From Candidatus Wolfebacteria bacterium (lineage in GTDB: Bacteria > Patescibacteriota > Minisyncoccia > UBA6257 > UBA9933), in the NCBI GenBank assembly GCA_026394835.1, contig JAPLZW010000002.1, positions 1 through 10,051 on the forward strand: 10,051 bases of DNA, given 5' to 3'. The notes under the pieces are model-generated. The model was not told where the DNA came from and made no database searches. It worked only from the letters and a program-made list of their open reading frames with translations. The first letter of the stretch is position 1. The number at the start of each line of letters is the position of its first letter. Both the position numbers and the translations under genes were made by a program. Of the stretch, positions 1 to 5,558 are shown one piece after another.

Positions 1-578
1 AGGGATGCCGAGTAAGAAATCAAGTTATCGACTATCGCGACTATCGGAACATCTTTTGCCGCTTCTTCAACGCTCCCCACCTTTTTGCGCAATGTCGCCC
101 TGATATTTTCTTCAATTTGCTGATTGAAACCTTCCGCTATGCGCTGTCCGTAAAAAGCGAAAGCCCGGCTCAAATCTTCGGGCGTAGCGAGATATGGCCT
201 GATTTTCGCGCTCAAACGCCTTTCAATGAATTCTATTGTTTCAAGATTGGAAGGATCTTCCATCGCCACCATCAAAACGCCATTGGGGTCAATTCCAAAA
301 ACAGCCGTTCCCTTTTGCTTCGCCAAATCTTCAGGTAAAAGCCTTAGGGCAGATTCATCTACCTGCCTATTCCCTAAATCCGCTTTTTCAACCTGAAAAT
401 AATCCGTGAGCAGATTATAAAAATAATCCTGGCTTATAAAACCCCGGGAGATGATTACGTCAGCGATGTTCTGTCCCATCCTCTTGGCTTCGGTTGAAAT
501 TTTATCAAAGTCTTCCGGAGTTATCAGATTATCCCTGACCAAAGCTTCCTTTAATTTTTGCGCGGGAATAGCGAGCAT
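1..578 (-). CDS. pilB: PilB/GspE-type pilus assembly ATPase, N-terminal part (runs off the window)
   Basis: This is the start of a cytoplasmic ATPase that would power pilin polymerisation in a type IV pilus or type II secretion-like machine. Only 192 codons are visible, beginning MLAIPAQKLKEAL. Residues about 10-60 (LVRDNLITPEDF, ISRGFISQDY) and 60-140 (LLPEDLAKQKGTAVF, VLMVAMEDPSNLETIEFI) match the pattern of the GspE/PilB N-terminal (MshEN-like) domain. Residues 177-192 (DVPIVAIVDNLISYSA) are the usual entry into the ATPase part (P-I-V-x-x-V-x-x-L-I). Walker A and B lie outside the window. The ATG at 576-578 is the first start after an in-frame TAA at 597-599. No Shine-Dalgarno precedes it. 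It follows two pilins and a membrane protein on the same strand, which supports the assignment. Family assignment is fairly sure; PilB versus GspE cannot be decided here. Confidence 0.8.
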   Translation of the reverse strand, partial: MLAIPAQKLKEALVRDNLITPEDFDKISTEAKRMGQNIADVIISRGFISQDYFYNLLTDYFQVEKADLGNRQVDESALRLLPEDLAKQKGTAVFGIDPNGVLMVAMEDPSNLETIEFIERRLSAKIRPYLATPEDLSRAFAFYGQRIAEGFNQQIEENIRATLRKKVGSVEEAAKDVPIVAIVDNLISYSAS

Positions 579-589
579 GCGAATTTTAT

Positions 590-623
590 TTAAATTTTAC
601 GAGCGGAGCGAAGTTAAATTTAA
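590..623. repeat. Imperfect inverted repeat with GAGCGGAGCGAA loop
   Basis: Positions 590-600 pair with 613-623 over 11 bp with one T-T mismatch. The 12-nt loop is GAGCGGAGCGAA. It lies just upstream of the pilB start, so it would sit in the 5' leader of pilB mRNA. No T-tract follows on either strand. Function unknown. Confidence 0.6.
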
Positions 624-638
624 CTATGAAATTCAGCA

Positions 639-675
639 CCCGCCTAAGTTTTTGCTTCGCAAAAATTTTGGCGGG
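639..675. repeat. Strong 17-bp hairpin with 3-nt loop between membrane protein gene and pilB
   Basis: Positions 639-655 pair with 659-675: CCCGCC with GGCGGG at the base, one T-T mismatch and a G-T wobble, then TTTTTGC with GCAAAAA around loop TTC. There is no run of T after it on the minus strand, so it is not a classic intrinsic terminator. It could be an mRNA processing or stabilising hairpin that sets pilB apart from the upstream genes. Confidence 0.7.
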
Positions 676-680
676 TAAGG

Positions 681-728
681 TTTGATAAATAAATTTTCTT
701 TGACCTCGCTTTGAAAATTTATATCAAA
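681..728. repeat. 16-bp inverted repeat overlapping the end of the membrane protein gene
   Basis: Positions 681-687 pair with 722-728, and 690-698 pair with 713-721, leaving a 2-nt bulge (688-689) and a 14-nt loop. The TGA stop codon of the upstream minus-strand gene (724-726) lies inside the right arm, so the hairpin forms at the very 3' end of that reading frame. No T-tract follows. It may be a 3' end or processing signal. Confidence 0.6.
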
Positions 729-1323
729 TCCTTAAAAAGTTCAGCCACTCAACGTGAGACAGCCAGAATTCTTGTATTATTATAACAAAAATAGCGGCCG
801 GTAGCCATAAATAGTAAGAAGAAATTCTTTCGTTCTTTTTTCTCAGGAAAAGATTAACGAAAAGATGCGCCAAAAGAAAAACAATAAGAAAAACCAGTGA
901 ATAATAAAGCCAGCCAGGGTATCCGGAAAGGAAAAATCCTATTGCCGCGATCCACGGCTCCTCGGCGTAAAAAAATCTTTCCCCGCACTTCTTGTTGATG
1001 AATTTCGCAAGAATCGGAAAAACGAGAGAAATTAAAAATGCGACTGCCCAAGGCGCGAAAAATCTGAAACCAACGTATTGGAAAAAATAAAAACTGCTGT
1101 TGTATGGGGGTAAAAGGTATTGAGAAATTCCTCCCCCGTTCCTCCAGTATCCGTATTGCAACCACGACTGATAAACTTCATAAAGAAAAATAGAGAAAAC
1201 AGAGAAAAAGAAAAAACACCGGAACGCGGAATCTTTCCTGTCCCGGACAAAAAGGAAACGCCCCGATAAAAGGGACGTTCCTATTGCCAAAAACAATACT
1301 ATTAGAGAAAAATAGAAGATCAA
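724..1323 (-). CDS. Unrecognised polytopic membrane protein in the pilus cluster
   Basis: This is a 199-residue, very hydrophobic, Phe/Tyr/Trp-rich protein with about five to six predicted membrane segments (roughly 2-20, 34-52, 78-106 possibly as two, 123-158, 170-187). I do not recognise a family with confidence. Residues 114-140 (GERFFYAEEPWIAAIGFFLS) have the spacing of the second active-site region of type IV prepilin peptidases (G-x-G-D-x-K followed by A-x-x-G-x-x-L-G), but the catalytic Asp motif is absent. At most it is a degenerate relative. The reading frame opens with TTG at 1321-1323; an earlier in-frame TTG at 1336-1338 is also possible, and a TAG lies upstream at 1342-1344. There is no clear ribosome binding site. 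It begins about 25 nt after the first pilin's stop, so it is probably co-transcribed. Inner membrane location is inferred. Confidence 0.65.
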   Translation of the reverse strand: MIFYFSLIVLFLAIGTSLLSGRFLFVRDRKDSAFRCFFFFSVFSIFLYEVYQSWLQYGYWRNGGGISQYLLPPYNSSFYFFQYVGFRFFAPWAVAFLISLVFPILAKFINKKCGERFFYAEEPWIAAIGFFLSGYPGWLYYSLVFLIVFLLAHLFVNLFLRKKNERISSYYLWLPAAIFVIIIQEFWLSHVEWLNFLRI

Positions 1324-1348
1324 TTTTTCTGCAATTCAATTTCTAATC

Positions 1349-1891
1349 CTATAAAGCCATCTTCGTCCCCACTTCATACATAGTCGTTGAGGTGCCGCCA
1401 TCGCTTCCCGCCATCGGAGAATACTTGGTGCTCTCAAGCCATGTGTCAATCTTAAAGGTGTTGTCGCTCGGCGATCCGATATAAGCATAAAAGTAATTAG
1501 CGCTGTTGGTGGGATCCAAAGGCAAACTTCCTAAAGCCGCTCCGCCGCTCGTGTCAACAAGATTAACGTTAACCCATCCTAAACCGGTAACAACAGTTGA
1601 GCTTGAAGTCTTAACAACACCGGTAGCGCAGCTTACGGTGGCAAACGTTGTGCTTGCCGCAGTTATGGTACAAGTTGAAGTAGTAGCGCCGAAAGCCGTA
1701 CTTGGAGTAGTTCCTGTCGACAAATGCATGGCAATGGCGCTCTTAATGCTTGATAAATCGGAAATCCTCTGGGAATCCCTGGCTTGCCTCAATATTTCAG
1801 CCGGGTTCAAAACCAAAACCGCGACTGTCGCCAATATCGCCAAAATACCGATAACGATAAGTAATTCAATTAAAGTAAAACCTCGTTTCAT
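1349..1891 (-). CDS. Type IV prepilin-like protein (pilin 1)
   Basis: This 180-residue protein is a major or minor pilin. It starts MKRG, then FTLIELLIVIGILAILATVA: a short basic leader, cleavage after Gly4, Phe as first mature residue (to be N-methylated) and Glu5 of the mature protein (E9), all hallmarks of type IV pilins. The hydrophobic helix (5-28) continues into an amphipathic one (NPAEILRQARDSQRISDLSS). A Ser/Thr-rich globular head contains C74 and C88, which could form a disulfide, and a LPLDP motif at 123-127 near the last third, as seen in many compact bacterial pilins. It is processed at the membrane by prepilin peptidase, which is not clearly present here. It is paralogous to the gene at 2019-2573. 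No Shine-Dalgarno is visible; the ATG is fixed by the leader peptide. Confidence 0.92.
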   Translation of the reverse strand: MKRGFTLIELLIVIGILAILATVAVLVLNPAEILRQARDSQRISDLSSIKSAIAMHLSTGTTPSTAFGATTSTCTITAASTTFATVSCATGVVKTSSSTVVTGLGWVNVNLVDTSGGAALGSLPLDPTNSANYFYAYIGSPSDNTFKIDTWLESTKYSPMAGSDGGTSTTMYEVGTKMAL

Positions 1892-1960
1892 AAAACAAAA
1901 ATTAATCTGCCTACTCTTTTCTTCGACCTTTTAGATCTAAGTTATTTCTTGAATACATTC

Positions 1961-1990
1961 ATAATACTATACTATTGGCTCCCAAAACAA
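1961..1990 (-). promoter_or_regulatory. Likely promoter for pilin 1
   Basis: On the minus strand a TTGTTT (1985-1990) and a TATTAT (1961-1966) are separated by 18 bp, giving a 5' leader of roughly 60 nt before pilin 1. It lies in the 127-nt gap between the pilins, so pilin 1 could be expressed independently of the response regulator and pilin 2. A 4-bp stem with a T-run (about 1996-2013) sits just after pilin 2 and might act as a weak terminator. Confidence 0.4.
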
Positions 1991-2018
1991 AAACTAAAAA
2001 AGTGGATAACTTAAAAAT

Positions 2019-2573
2019 CTATAAACTCAGATTGCTTCCGGCTTCGTAAAAGCCGGAGTTGCTTCCTCCGTCTGCGGCCATTTTGGAAGAATATTTCGCG
2101 CTTTCAAGCTTCGCGACAATTTTATAAGTCATAGTGGCATCATTCCCGGCATAAGCGTAAAAATATATGGCGCTGTTCGGCAAGGGGTCAAGAGGAAGAG
2201 CGCTTAAGGGAGAAACATTCCCGGTCACATCTCCCAAGTTGACATTAACCCAACCGATTCCTGTAGTTATTGTGGAGCTTACGGCCGTACCGCTACCGCA
2301 GCCATTTCCGGTACAGGTAAAAGGCGAAGTGGATGTCGCCACAGTGCACTGGCACCTCGTTCCGCTATAACCATAGTTGGTATCCGGAGCGGTTCCCGTA
2401 GCCAAGTGAACCGCAATCGCTTTTTTAAGATTAGCTAAGTCGGCCATCCTCTGGGAATCCCGGGATTGTTTCAAAAGCTCTGTGGGGTTTAAAACCAGAA
2501 CGGCAATCATGGCCAAAGCCGCCAAAACGCCGATGACAATCAAAAGTTCTATTAAAGTAAAACCTTTTTTCAT
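2019..2573 (-). CDS. Type IV prepilin-like protein (pilin 2)
   Basis: This 184-residue paralogue of pilin 1 has the same leader and helix (MKKG, then FTLIELLIVIGVLAALAMIA; Glu at residue 9) and the same LPLDP motif (126-130) followed by YFYAYAGN. The amphipathic segment NPTELLKQSRDSQRMADLAN aligns residue by residue with pilin 1. The head loop differs: it has four cysteines (C74, C76, C87, C92) where pilin 1 has two, so disulfide topology has diverged. It starts 8 nt after the response regulator's stop, which implies co-transcription. Two tandem pilins with matching scaffolds but different loops suggest major/minor subunits or alternative fibres; which is major cannot be told. No Shine-Dalgarno lies in the 8-nt gap. 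Confidence 0.92.
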   Translation of the reverse strand: MKKGFTLIELLIVIGVLAALAMIAVLVLNPTELLKQSRDSQRMADLANLKKAIAVHLATGTAPDTNYGYSGTRCQCTVATSTSPFTCTGNGCGSGTAVSSTITTGIGWVNVNLGDVTGNVSPLSALPLDPLPNSAIYFYAYAGNDATMTYKIVAKLESAKYSSKMAADGGSNSGFYEAGSNLSL

Positions 2574-2581
2574 TTTGAAAA

Positions 2582-2965
2582 TTACGGCTGCGAAGTTTCG
2601 CTTATCATTATATCTTTAATTTTTGAAACAAGATCGTCTATGGAAGTTTTGGCTTTCACGAAATATTCAATCACTCCAAACTGCCGCCCTTTCGCCATAT
2701 CTTCGGGCTGGCCCAAGTTGGAAATGATTATCACTCCCATTTTTTCCAGAATCGGGTCCTGCCTGATTTCTTCAAGAACTTCAAATCCCGATTTCTTCGG
2801 TAAAATAATATCAAGTAAAACAATATCGTATTTATCCGACCTCAAATTGGAAATCGCCTGTTCGCCGTCCTTTGCCAAAGCGATTTCAAAACCTTCTTTT
2901 TGCAAACGATTTTTAAGGAGAGAAGATAAAAAGGGATCATCTTCAACCAATAAAATTTTAGCCAT
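2582..2965 (-). CDS. Single-domain CheY-like response regulator
   Basis: This 127-residue protein is one receiver domain with no output domain. Key residues are all present: acidic pair E8/D9/D10 (LLVEDDPF), phospho-acceptor D52 (DIVLLDIILP), S82 in the Thr/Ser switch position (VIIISNLG) and K104 (EYFVKAK). It should accept phosphate from a histidine kinase and act by protein-protein contact. Being first in a type IV pilus cluster, it may work like PilG/PilH or other regulators of pilus motors; that is inference. No kinase is encoded in the window. The ATG at 2963-2965 is preceded by an in-frame TAA 15 nt upstream. Confidence 0.93.
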   Translation of the reverse strand: MAKILLVEDDPFLSSLLKNRLQKEGFEIALAKDGEQAISNLRSDKYDIVLLDIILPKKSGFEVLEEIRQDPILEKMGVIIISNLGQPEDMAKGRQFGVIEYFVKAKTSIDDLVSKIKDIMISETSQP

Positions 2966-2977
2966 ATATGATAATAT

Positions 2978-3039
2978 TTAACAAGGCATTTCTCCTGCTT
3001 CTTGATTAAAAGTATAATACTTCGAAACAATAACGTAAA
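2978..3039 (-). promoter_or_regulatory. Promoter and leader of the pilus operon, with AGGAG and a three-codon frame
   Basis: The -35 is TTTACG (3034-3039) and the -10 is TATACT (3011-3016), with a 17-bp spacer on the minus strand. The leader holds the window's only near-perfect Shine-Dalgarno in a leader, AGGAG (2992-2996). It stands 2 nt before an ATG that opens only Met-Pro-Cys-stop (2978-2989). The response regulator ATG lies 12 nt after that stop, in the same frame. Confidence 0.6.
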
Positions 3040-3054
3040 GCTAAAGCTGTGCAC

Positions 3055-3080
3055 AAACAAAAACCGCCCTAAAAGCGGTT
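3055..3080 (-). terminator. Intrinsic terminator of the 16S rRNA unit
   Basis: On the minus strand AACCGC (3075-3080) pairs with GCGGTT (3062-3067) around a 7-nt loop, followed by TTTTGTTTG. It ends the transcript about 85-100 nt after the 16S gene, before any 23S, 5S or tRNA gene. The pilus operon promoter begins immediately after it. Confidence 0.85.
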
Positions 3081-3090
3081 CTTATTTAAA

Positions 3091-3115
3091 TCAAAACTTT
3101 TTTAGTCGTCCCAAA
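3091..3115 (-). other. Trailer arm of the 16S processing stem
   Basis: These 25 nt are complementary to 5316-5340 in the leader, with only two G-U wobbles when transcribed. The pair would bring both ends of the 16S precursor together, as in the RNase III processing stalks of other bacteria. Confidence 0.8.
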
Positions 3116-3156
3116 AGTCGTCGCTTGAGGTCAGACGACCAACACCTTTTATCCTC

Positions 3157-3173
3157 GACCTCCGAAGGAGGTC
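3157..3173 (-). other. Hairpin containing the only CCUCC near the 16S 3' end
   Basis: On the minus strand GACCTCC (3167-3173) and GGAGGTC (3157-3163) form a perfect 7-bp stem around loop TTC. The left arm is the sole candidate anti-Shine-Dalgarno, so in the precursor it would be fully paired. Confidence 0.7.
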
Positions 3174-3736
3174 TATCGAATTTAATTTAATTGTTCCACG
3201 CACAGCTTCCGCTACGCGTGCCTTGTTACGACTTTACCCGAGTCACCGAACTTAGACTAGCCCCACTTGCGCGGATCTTCATCTATTCCCGGCTCCCATG
3301 GTATGACGGGCGGTGAGTACAGGACTCGAGAACGTATTCACCGTGCCATGGCTGATGCACGATTACTAGCGATTCCGGCTTCATGAAGGCGAGTTGCAGC
3401 CTTCAATCCGAACTGGGGCCGCGTTTTTGGGATTAGCTCCGCCTCTCGGCTTGGCAAACCCATTGTCGCGGCCATTGTAGCATGTGTGTGGCCCAAGGTA
3501 TCAAAGGGGCACGCTGATCTGACGTCATCCCTTCCTTCCTCCCCCAAAAAGAGGGCAGTCTCGTGTGACACTTGTAACACACGACAGGGGTTGCGCTCGT
3601 TACCCCACTTAAGGGAACAATTCAAATCACGAGCTGACGACGACCGTGCACCACCTGCCCAACCGTCCTTGCGGACTTCCAAAGTTTCCTCTGGAATTCG
3701 TTTGGGTTTCTAACCTTGGTAAGGTTCCTCGCTTGT

Positions 3737-3771
<35 letters not shown>

Positions 3772-3915
3772 AGTCCCCGTCTATTCCTTTGAGTTTTAAG
3801 CTTGCGCTCGTACTCCCCAGGCGGCCTGCTTAACGCGTTAGCTTCGCCACTCCGAGGGTCGACACTCGAAACAGCTAGCAGGCATCGTTTAGGGCGTGGA
3901 ATACAAGGGTATCTA

Positions 3916-3942
3916 CAATTTTGTTACTACGTAACAAAATTG
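3916..3942 (-). repeat. Perfect 12-bp hairpin at the intron's 3' splice site
   Basis: Positions 3916-3927 are the exact complement of 3931-3942, with a 3-nt loop. The last base of the hairpin on the minus strand is the terminal G of the intron, so the hairpin abuts the 3' splice site. Confidence 0.8.
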
Positions 3943-3945
3943 GAA

Positions 3946-3973
3946 TTTTCAATTTCTAATTTCCAATTTTCAA
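3946..3973 (-). repeat. Degenerate heptamer tandem repeat inside the intron
   Basis: Read on the plus strand the units are TTTTCAA, TTTCTAA, TTTCCAA, TTTTCAA: four 7-nt units with consensus TTTYNAA. They lie between the P9-like region of the intron and its terminal hairpin. The same 7-nt periodicity recurs at four other sites in the window. Confidence 0.7.
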
Positions 3974-4200
3974 TTACGCGATGCGAATATTTCTATCACA
4001 TTCTCATGGTCGCCCATAAGTTCGGACTATATCTTACCGCCTTATTAAGGAACGGCCTCGGCGTTTAGTCTCTACGGACTCTCTCGACTTACGTCGAGGT
4101 TGCCTCGGTATTGTCTCGCTTGCGCGAGGTTTTCACCGATACAGCCGAGTTATCCTCCGACTCCAGTCGGAGGGGACTATTTCCCACTACCCAGTGGGGC

Positions 4201-4438
4201 CTCTCTGCTAATTTTCGCAGCCAATATTTCTCTGAACTTGATTCATAAATCTCTGAATAATTTTTGCTAGTAATTAGGAAAATCGTCGCTGTCTGAATCC
4301 CAATCTTACGAAGTTGAACTTCGTAAGATTGGTCTTCGTAAGATTGGCTGAGTTCGACATTTTCCGTTAAAACGGATGGCAAAAATTATTGAGATTTATT
4401 CAAGTTAAGAGTTATTGGCGAGAAAAATTAGCAGAGAG
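4201..4438 (-). repeat. 15-bp inverted repeat closing the 5' part of the intron
   Basis: Positions 4201-4215 are the exact reverse complement of 4424-4438. In RNA they would pair the intron's first nucleotides with a segment about 210 nt later. This closes a peripheral domain ahead of the catalytic core, in the place of an extended P2. Confidence 0.7.
4300..4347 (-). repeat. Three copies of a 14-mer in the intron (one inverted, two direct)
   Basis: CTTCGTAAGATTGG occurs at 4319-4332 and 4334-4347, one base apart. Its exact reverse complement is at 4300-4313. The inverted copy can pair with either direct copy, giving two mutually exclusive 14-bp hairpins. Confidence 0.85.
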
Positions 4439-4866
4439 ACGCTTAATCCTTTTTTCTGCCCACGCTTTCGCGCCTCAGAGTCAGGAGTGTCCCAGCAAAA
4501 TGCCTTCGCCTTTGGTGTTCCACACGATATCAACGGATTTCACCCCTACACCGTGTGTTCCATTTGCCTCTAACACCCTCTAGCCTTGTAGTTTCCCCGG
4601 CAGATCCAATGTTAAGCACTGGAATTTAACCTGAGACTTACAAAACCTCCTACGCGCTCTTTACGCCCAATAAATCCGGATAACGCTCGGGGTCTCTGTA
4701 TTACCGCTCCTGCTGGCACAGAGTTAGGAACCCCTTATTCTATTGGTACAATCAATCCTTGCGGACTTTTTCCCAATAAAAAGCGGTTTACAACCCGAAG
4801 GCCTTCTTCCCGCACGCGGCGTCGCTCCATCAGACTTTCGTCCATTGTGGAATATTCTCGACTGCA

Positions 4867-4903
<37 letters not shown>

Positions 4904-5240
4904 CGTTGGGAACGGGCTCTCACCCCCCCTACCGGTCGTAGCCTTGGTAAGCCGTTACCCTACCAACTAGCTGATCGGACCTAGGCCGCTCCCGAAGCGT
5001 CTTGCGACTTTACTCTTGCGAGACTATCAAGTATTACCCGACCTTTCGGCCGGCTATCTTTGACTTCGGGGTACGTACCAGGGTGTTACTAACTCGTTCG
5101 CCGCTAACCATCAAAATCCTCTCCCCTTGATGTAATCTCAAATAAATTCAAAAAATGGTCCGCACGACTTGCATGCCGTATCCACGCCGCCAGCGTTCAT
5201 CCTGAGCTAGGATCAAACTCTCAATAAAATTGGAACTTCC

Positions 5241-5290
5241 GAGTTTTGTAGTGAAGAAAATCTGGCAACCACTAGTGCTTGCCAAAACTC
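5241..5290 (-). other. Structured proximal leader of 16S precursor
   Basis: An 8-bp stem (5241-5248 with 5283-5290) encloses or competes with a 6-bp stem (5263-5268 with 5279-5284) that caps a CACTAGTG palindrome. It lies between the processing stem and mature 16S, where leader RNA normally helps fold the 30S precursor. Confidence 0.5.
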
Positions 5291-5315
5291 CTCCACCACT
5301 CGAAAATCCCAAATA

Positions 5316-5340
5316 TTTGGGACAACTAAAAAAGCTTTGA
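5316..5340 (-). other. Leader arm of the 16S processing stem
   Basis: This is the partner of 3091-3115 (25 bp, two G-U wobbles). A local palindrome, CCCAAATATTTGGG at 5308-5321, overlaps its edge and would compete before the trailer is made. Confidence 0.8.
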
Positions 5341-5369
5341 ATGATTACTGATTAATTAATTATGTGGTT

Positions 5370-5388
5370 ATTCAGTTTTCAAAATGCT
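5370..5388 (-). promoter_or_regulatory. boxA-like antitermination sequence
   Basis: On the minus strand GCATTTTGAAAACTGAATA resembles the boxA sequences of bacterial rRNA leaders and spacers (CTTTGAAAACT in Firmicutes). It would recruit NusB/S10 to the polymerase copying 16S. It lies downstream of the terminator-like hairpin. The match is by eye. Confidence 0.4.
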
Positions 5389-5402
5389 TTCAGCCCGATA
5401 TT

Positions 5403-5466
5403 AGAAACAAAACATCCTCCCCGCTCTTTTGATTCATTTACTAAATCAAAAGGGCGGGGCGGATGT
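5403..5466 (-). terminator. Terminator-like 23-bp hairpin inside the 16S leader
   Basis: Positions 5412-5434 pair with 5444-5466 (one mismatch, one wobble, 9-nt loop), GC-rich in the middle. On the minus strand the stem is followed by TTTTGTTTC. It begins about 60 nt after the presumed 16S start site, so it could end a short RNA of about 115-120 nt or attenuate rRNA synthesis. It may instead be an RNase III substrate. Confidence 0.6.
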
Positions 5467-5530
5467 CTTATCGATATTACAGCTATTTACGGTTTTGTCC
5501 GTTAGTTGCCTTAATCCATAACTGGATTTC

Positions 5531-5558
5531 AGTATAGCTACCCGCAAGCCCTTGTCAA
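5531..5558 (-). promoter_or_regulatory. Strong sigma-70 promoter of the 16S unit
   Basis: On the minus strand a perfect TTGACA (5553-5558) and TATACT (5531-5536) are separated by 16 bp. It is the best promoter in the window. The 57 nt downstream (5467-5523) contain two small hairpins (ATCCA/TGGAT and ACGG/CCGT) before the terminator-like stem; I recognise no riboswitch or known RNA family in them. Confidence 0.8.

Larger units (their letters stand above)
3916..4445 (-). other. Group I self-splicing intron in 16S rRNA, 530 nt, no endonuclease
   Basis: The 16S is broken between AGGAT and TAGATACCC, that is after E. coli position 788. With these borders the 5' exon ends in U and the intron ends in G, as group I splicing requires. 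The catalytic core is visible on the minus strand: the R element around GACTAAACG (4061-4075) and the S element AAGATATAGTCC (4024-4035), whose GACTA and TAGTC form P7. A P8-like hairpin (about 4036-4057), a P9-like stem with a GCGA tetraloop (4003-4020) and a hairpin with a GCAA tetraloop (CTCGC/GCGAG, about 4116-4129) are also present. The only internal frame of note (4089-4382, minus) has no LAGLIDADG, HNH or GIY-YIG motif. It should remove itself from the precursor; mobility would need help from elsewhere. Subgroup not determined. Confidence 0.88.

Noticed and set aside
639..675. Intrinsic terminator before pilB
   Set aside because: The stem is strong, but neither strand has a T-tract after it.
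117..678. Two plus-strand open frames at the left end
   Set aside because: They lie antisense to pilB or within hairpin DNA, and their products show no domain pattern, whereas the minus strand gives a clear GspE/PilB N-terminal domain.
724..726. UGA recoding as in Gracilibacteria/SR1
   Set aside because: TGA ends the membrane protein gene at a sensible place, all other genes read through with TGG for Trp, and an RF1 alone does not imply loss of RF2.
1506..1934. 142-codon plus-strand frame
   Set aside because: It is the antisense shadow of pilin 1; the Val/Thr-rich product mirrors the low-complexity pilin head.
2966..3165. tRNA or 23S/5S rRNA after 16S
   Set aside because: Only the processing arm, small hairpins, the terminator and a promoter are found; no cloverleaf or 23S start is visible.
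4089..4382. 97-codon minus-strand frame inside the intron as a homing endonuclease
   Set aside because: It lacks LAGLIDADG, HNH and GIY-YIG motifs and overlaps structural elements and the 14-mer repeats of the intron.
5467..5523. Known riboswitch in the 16S leader
   Set aside because: The two small hairpins match no riboswitch core that I can recognise.
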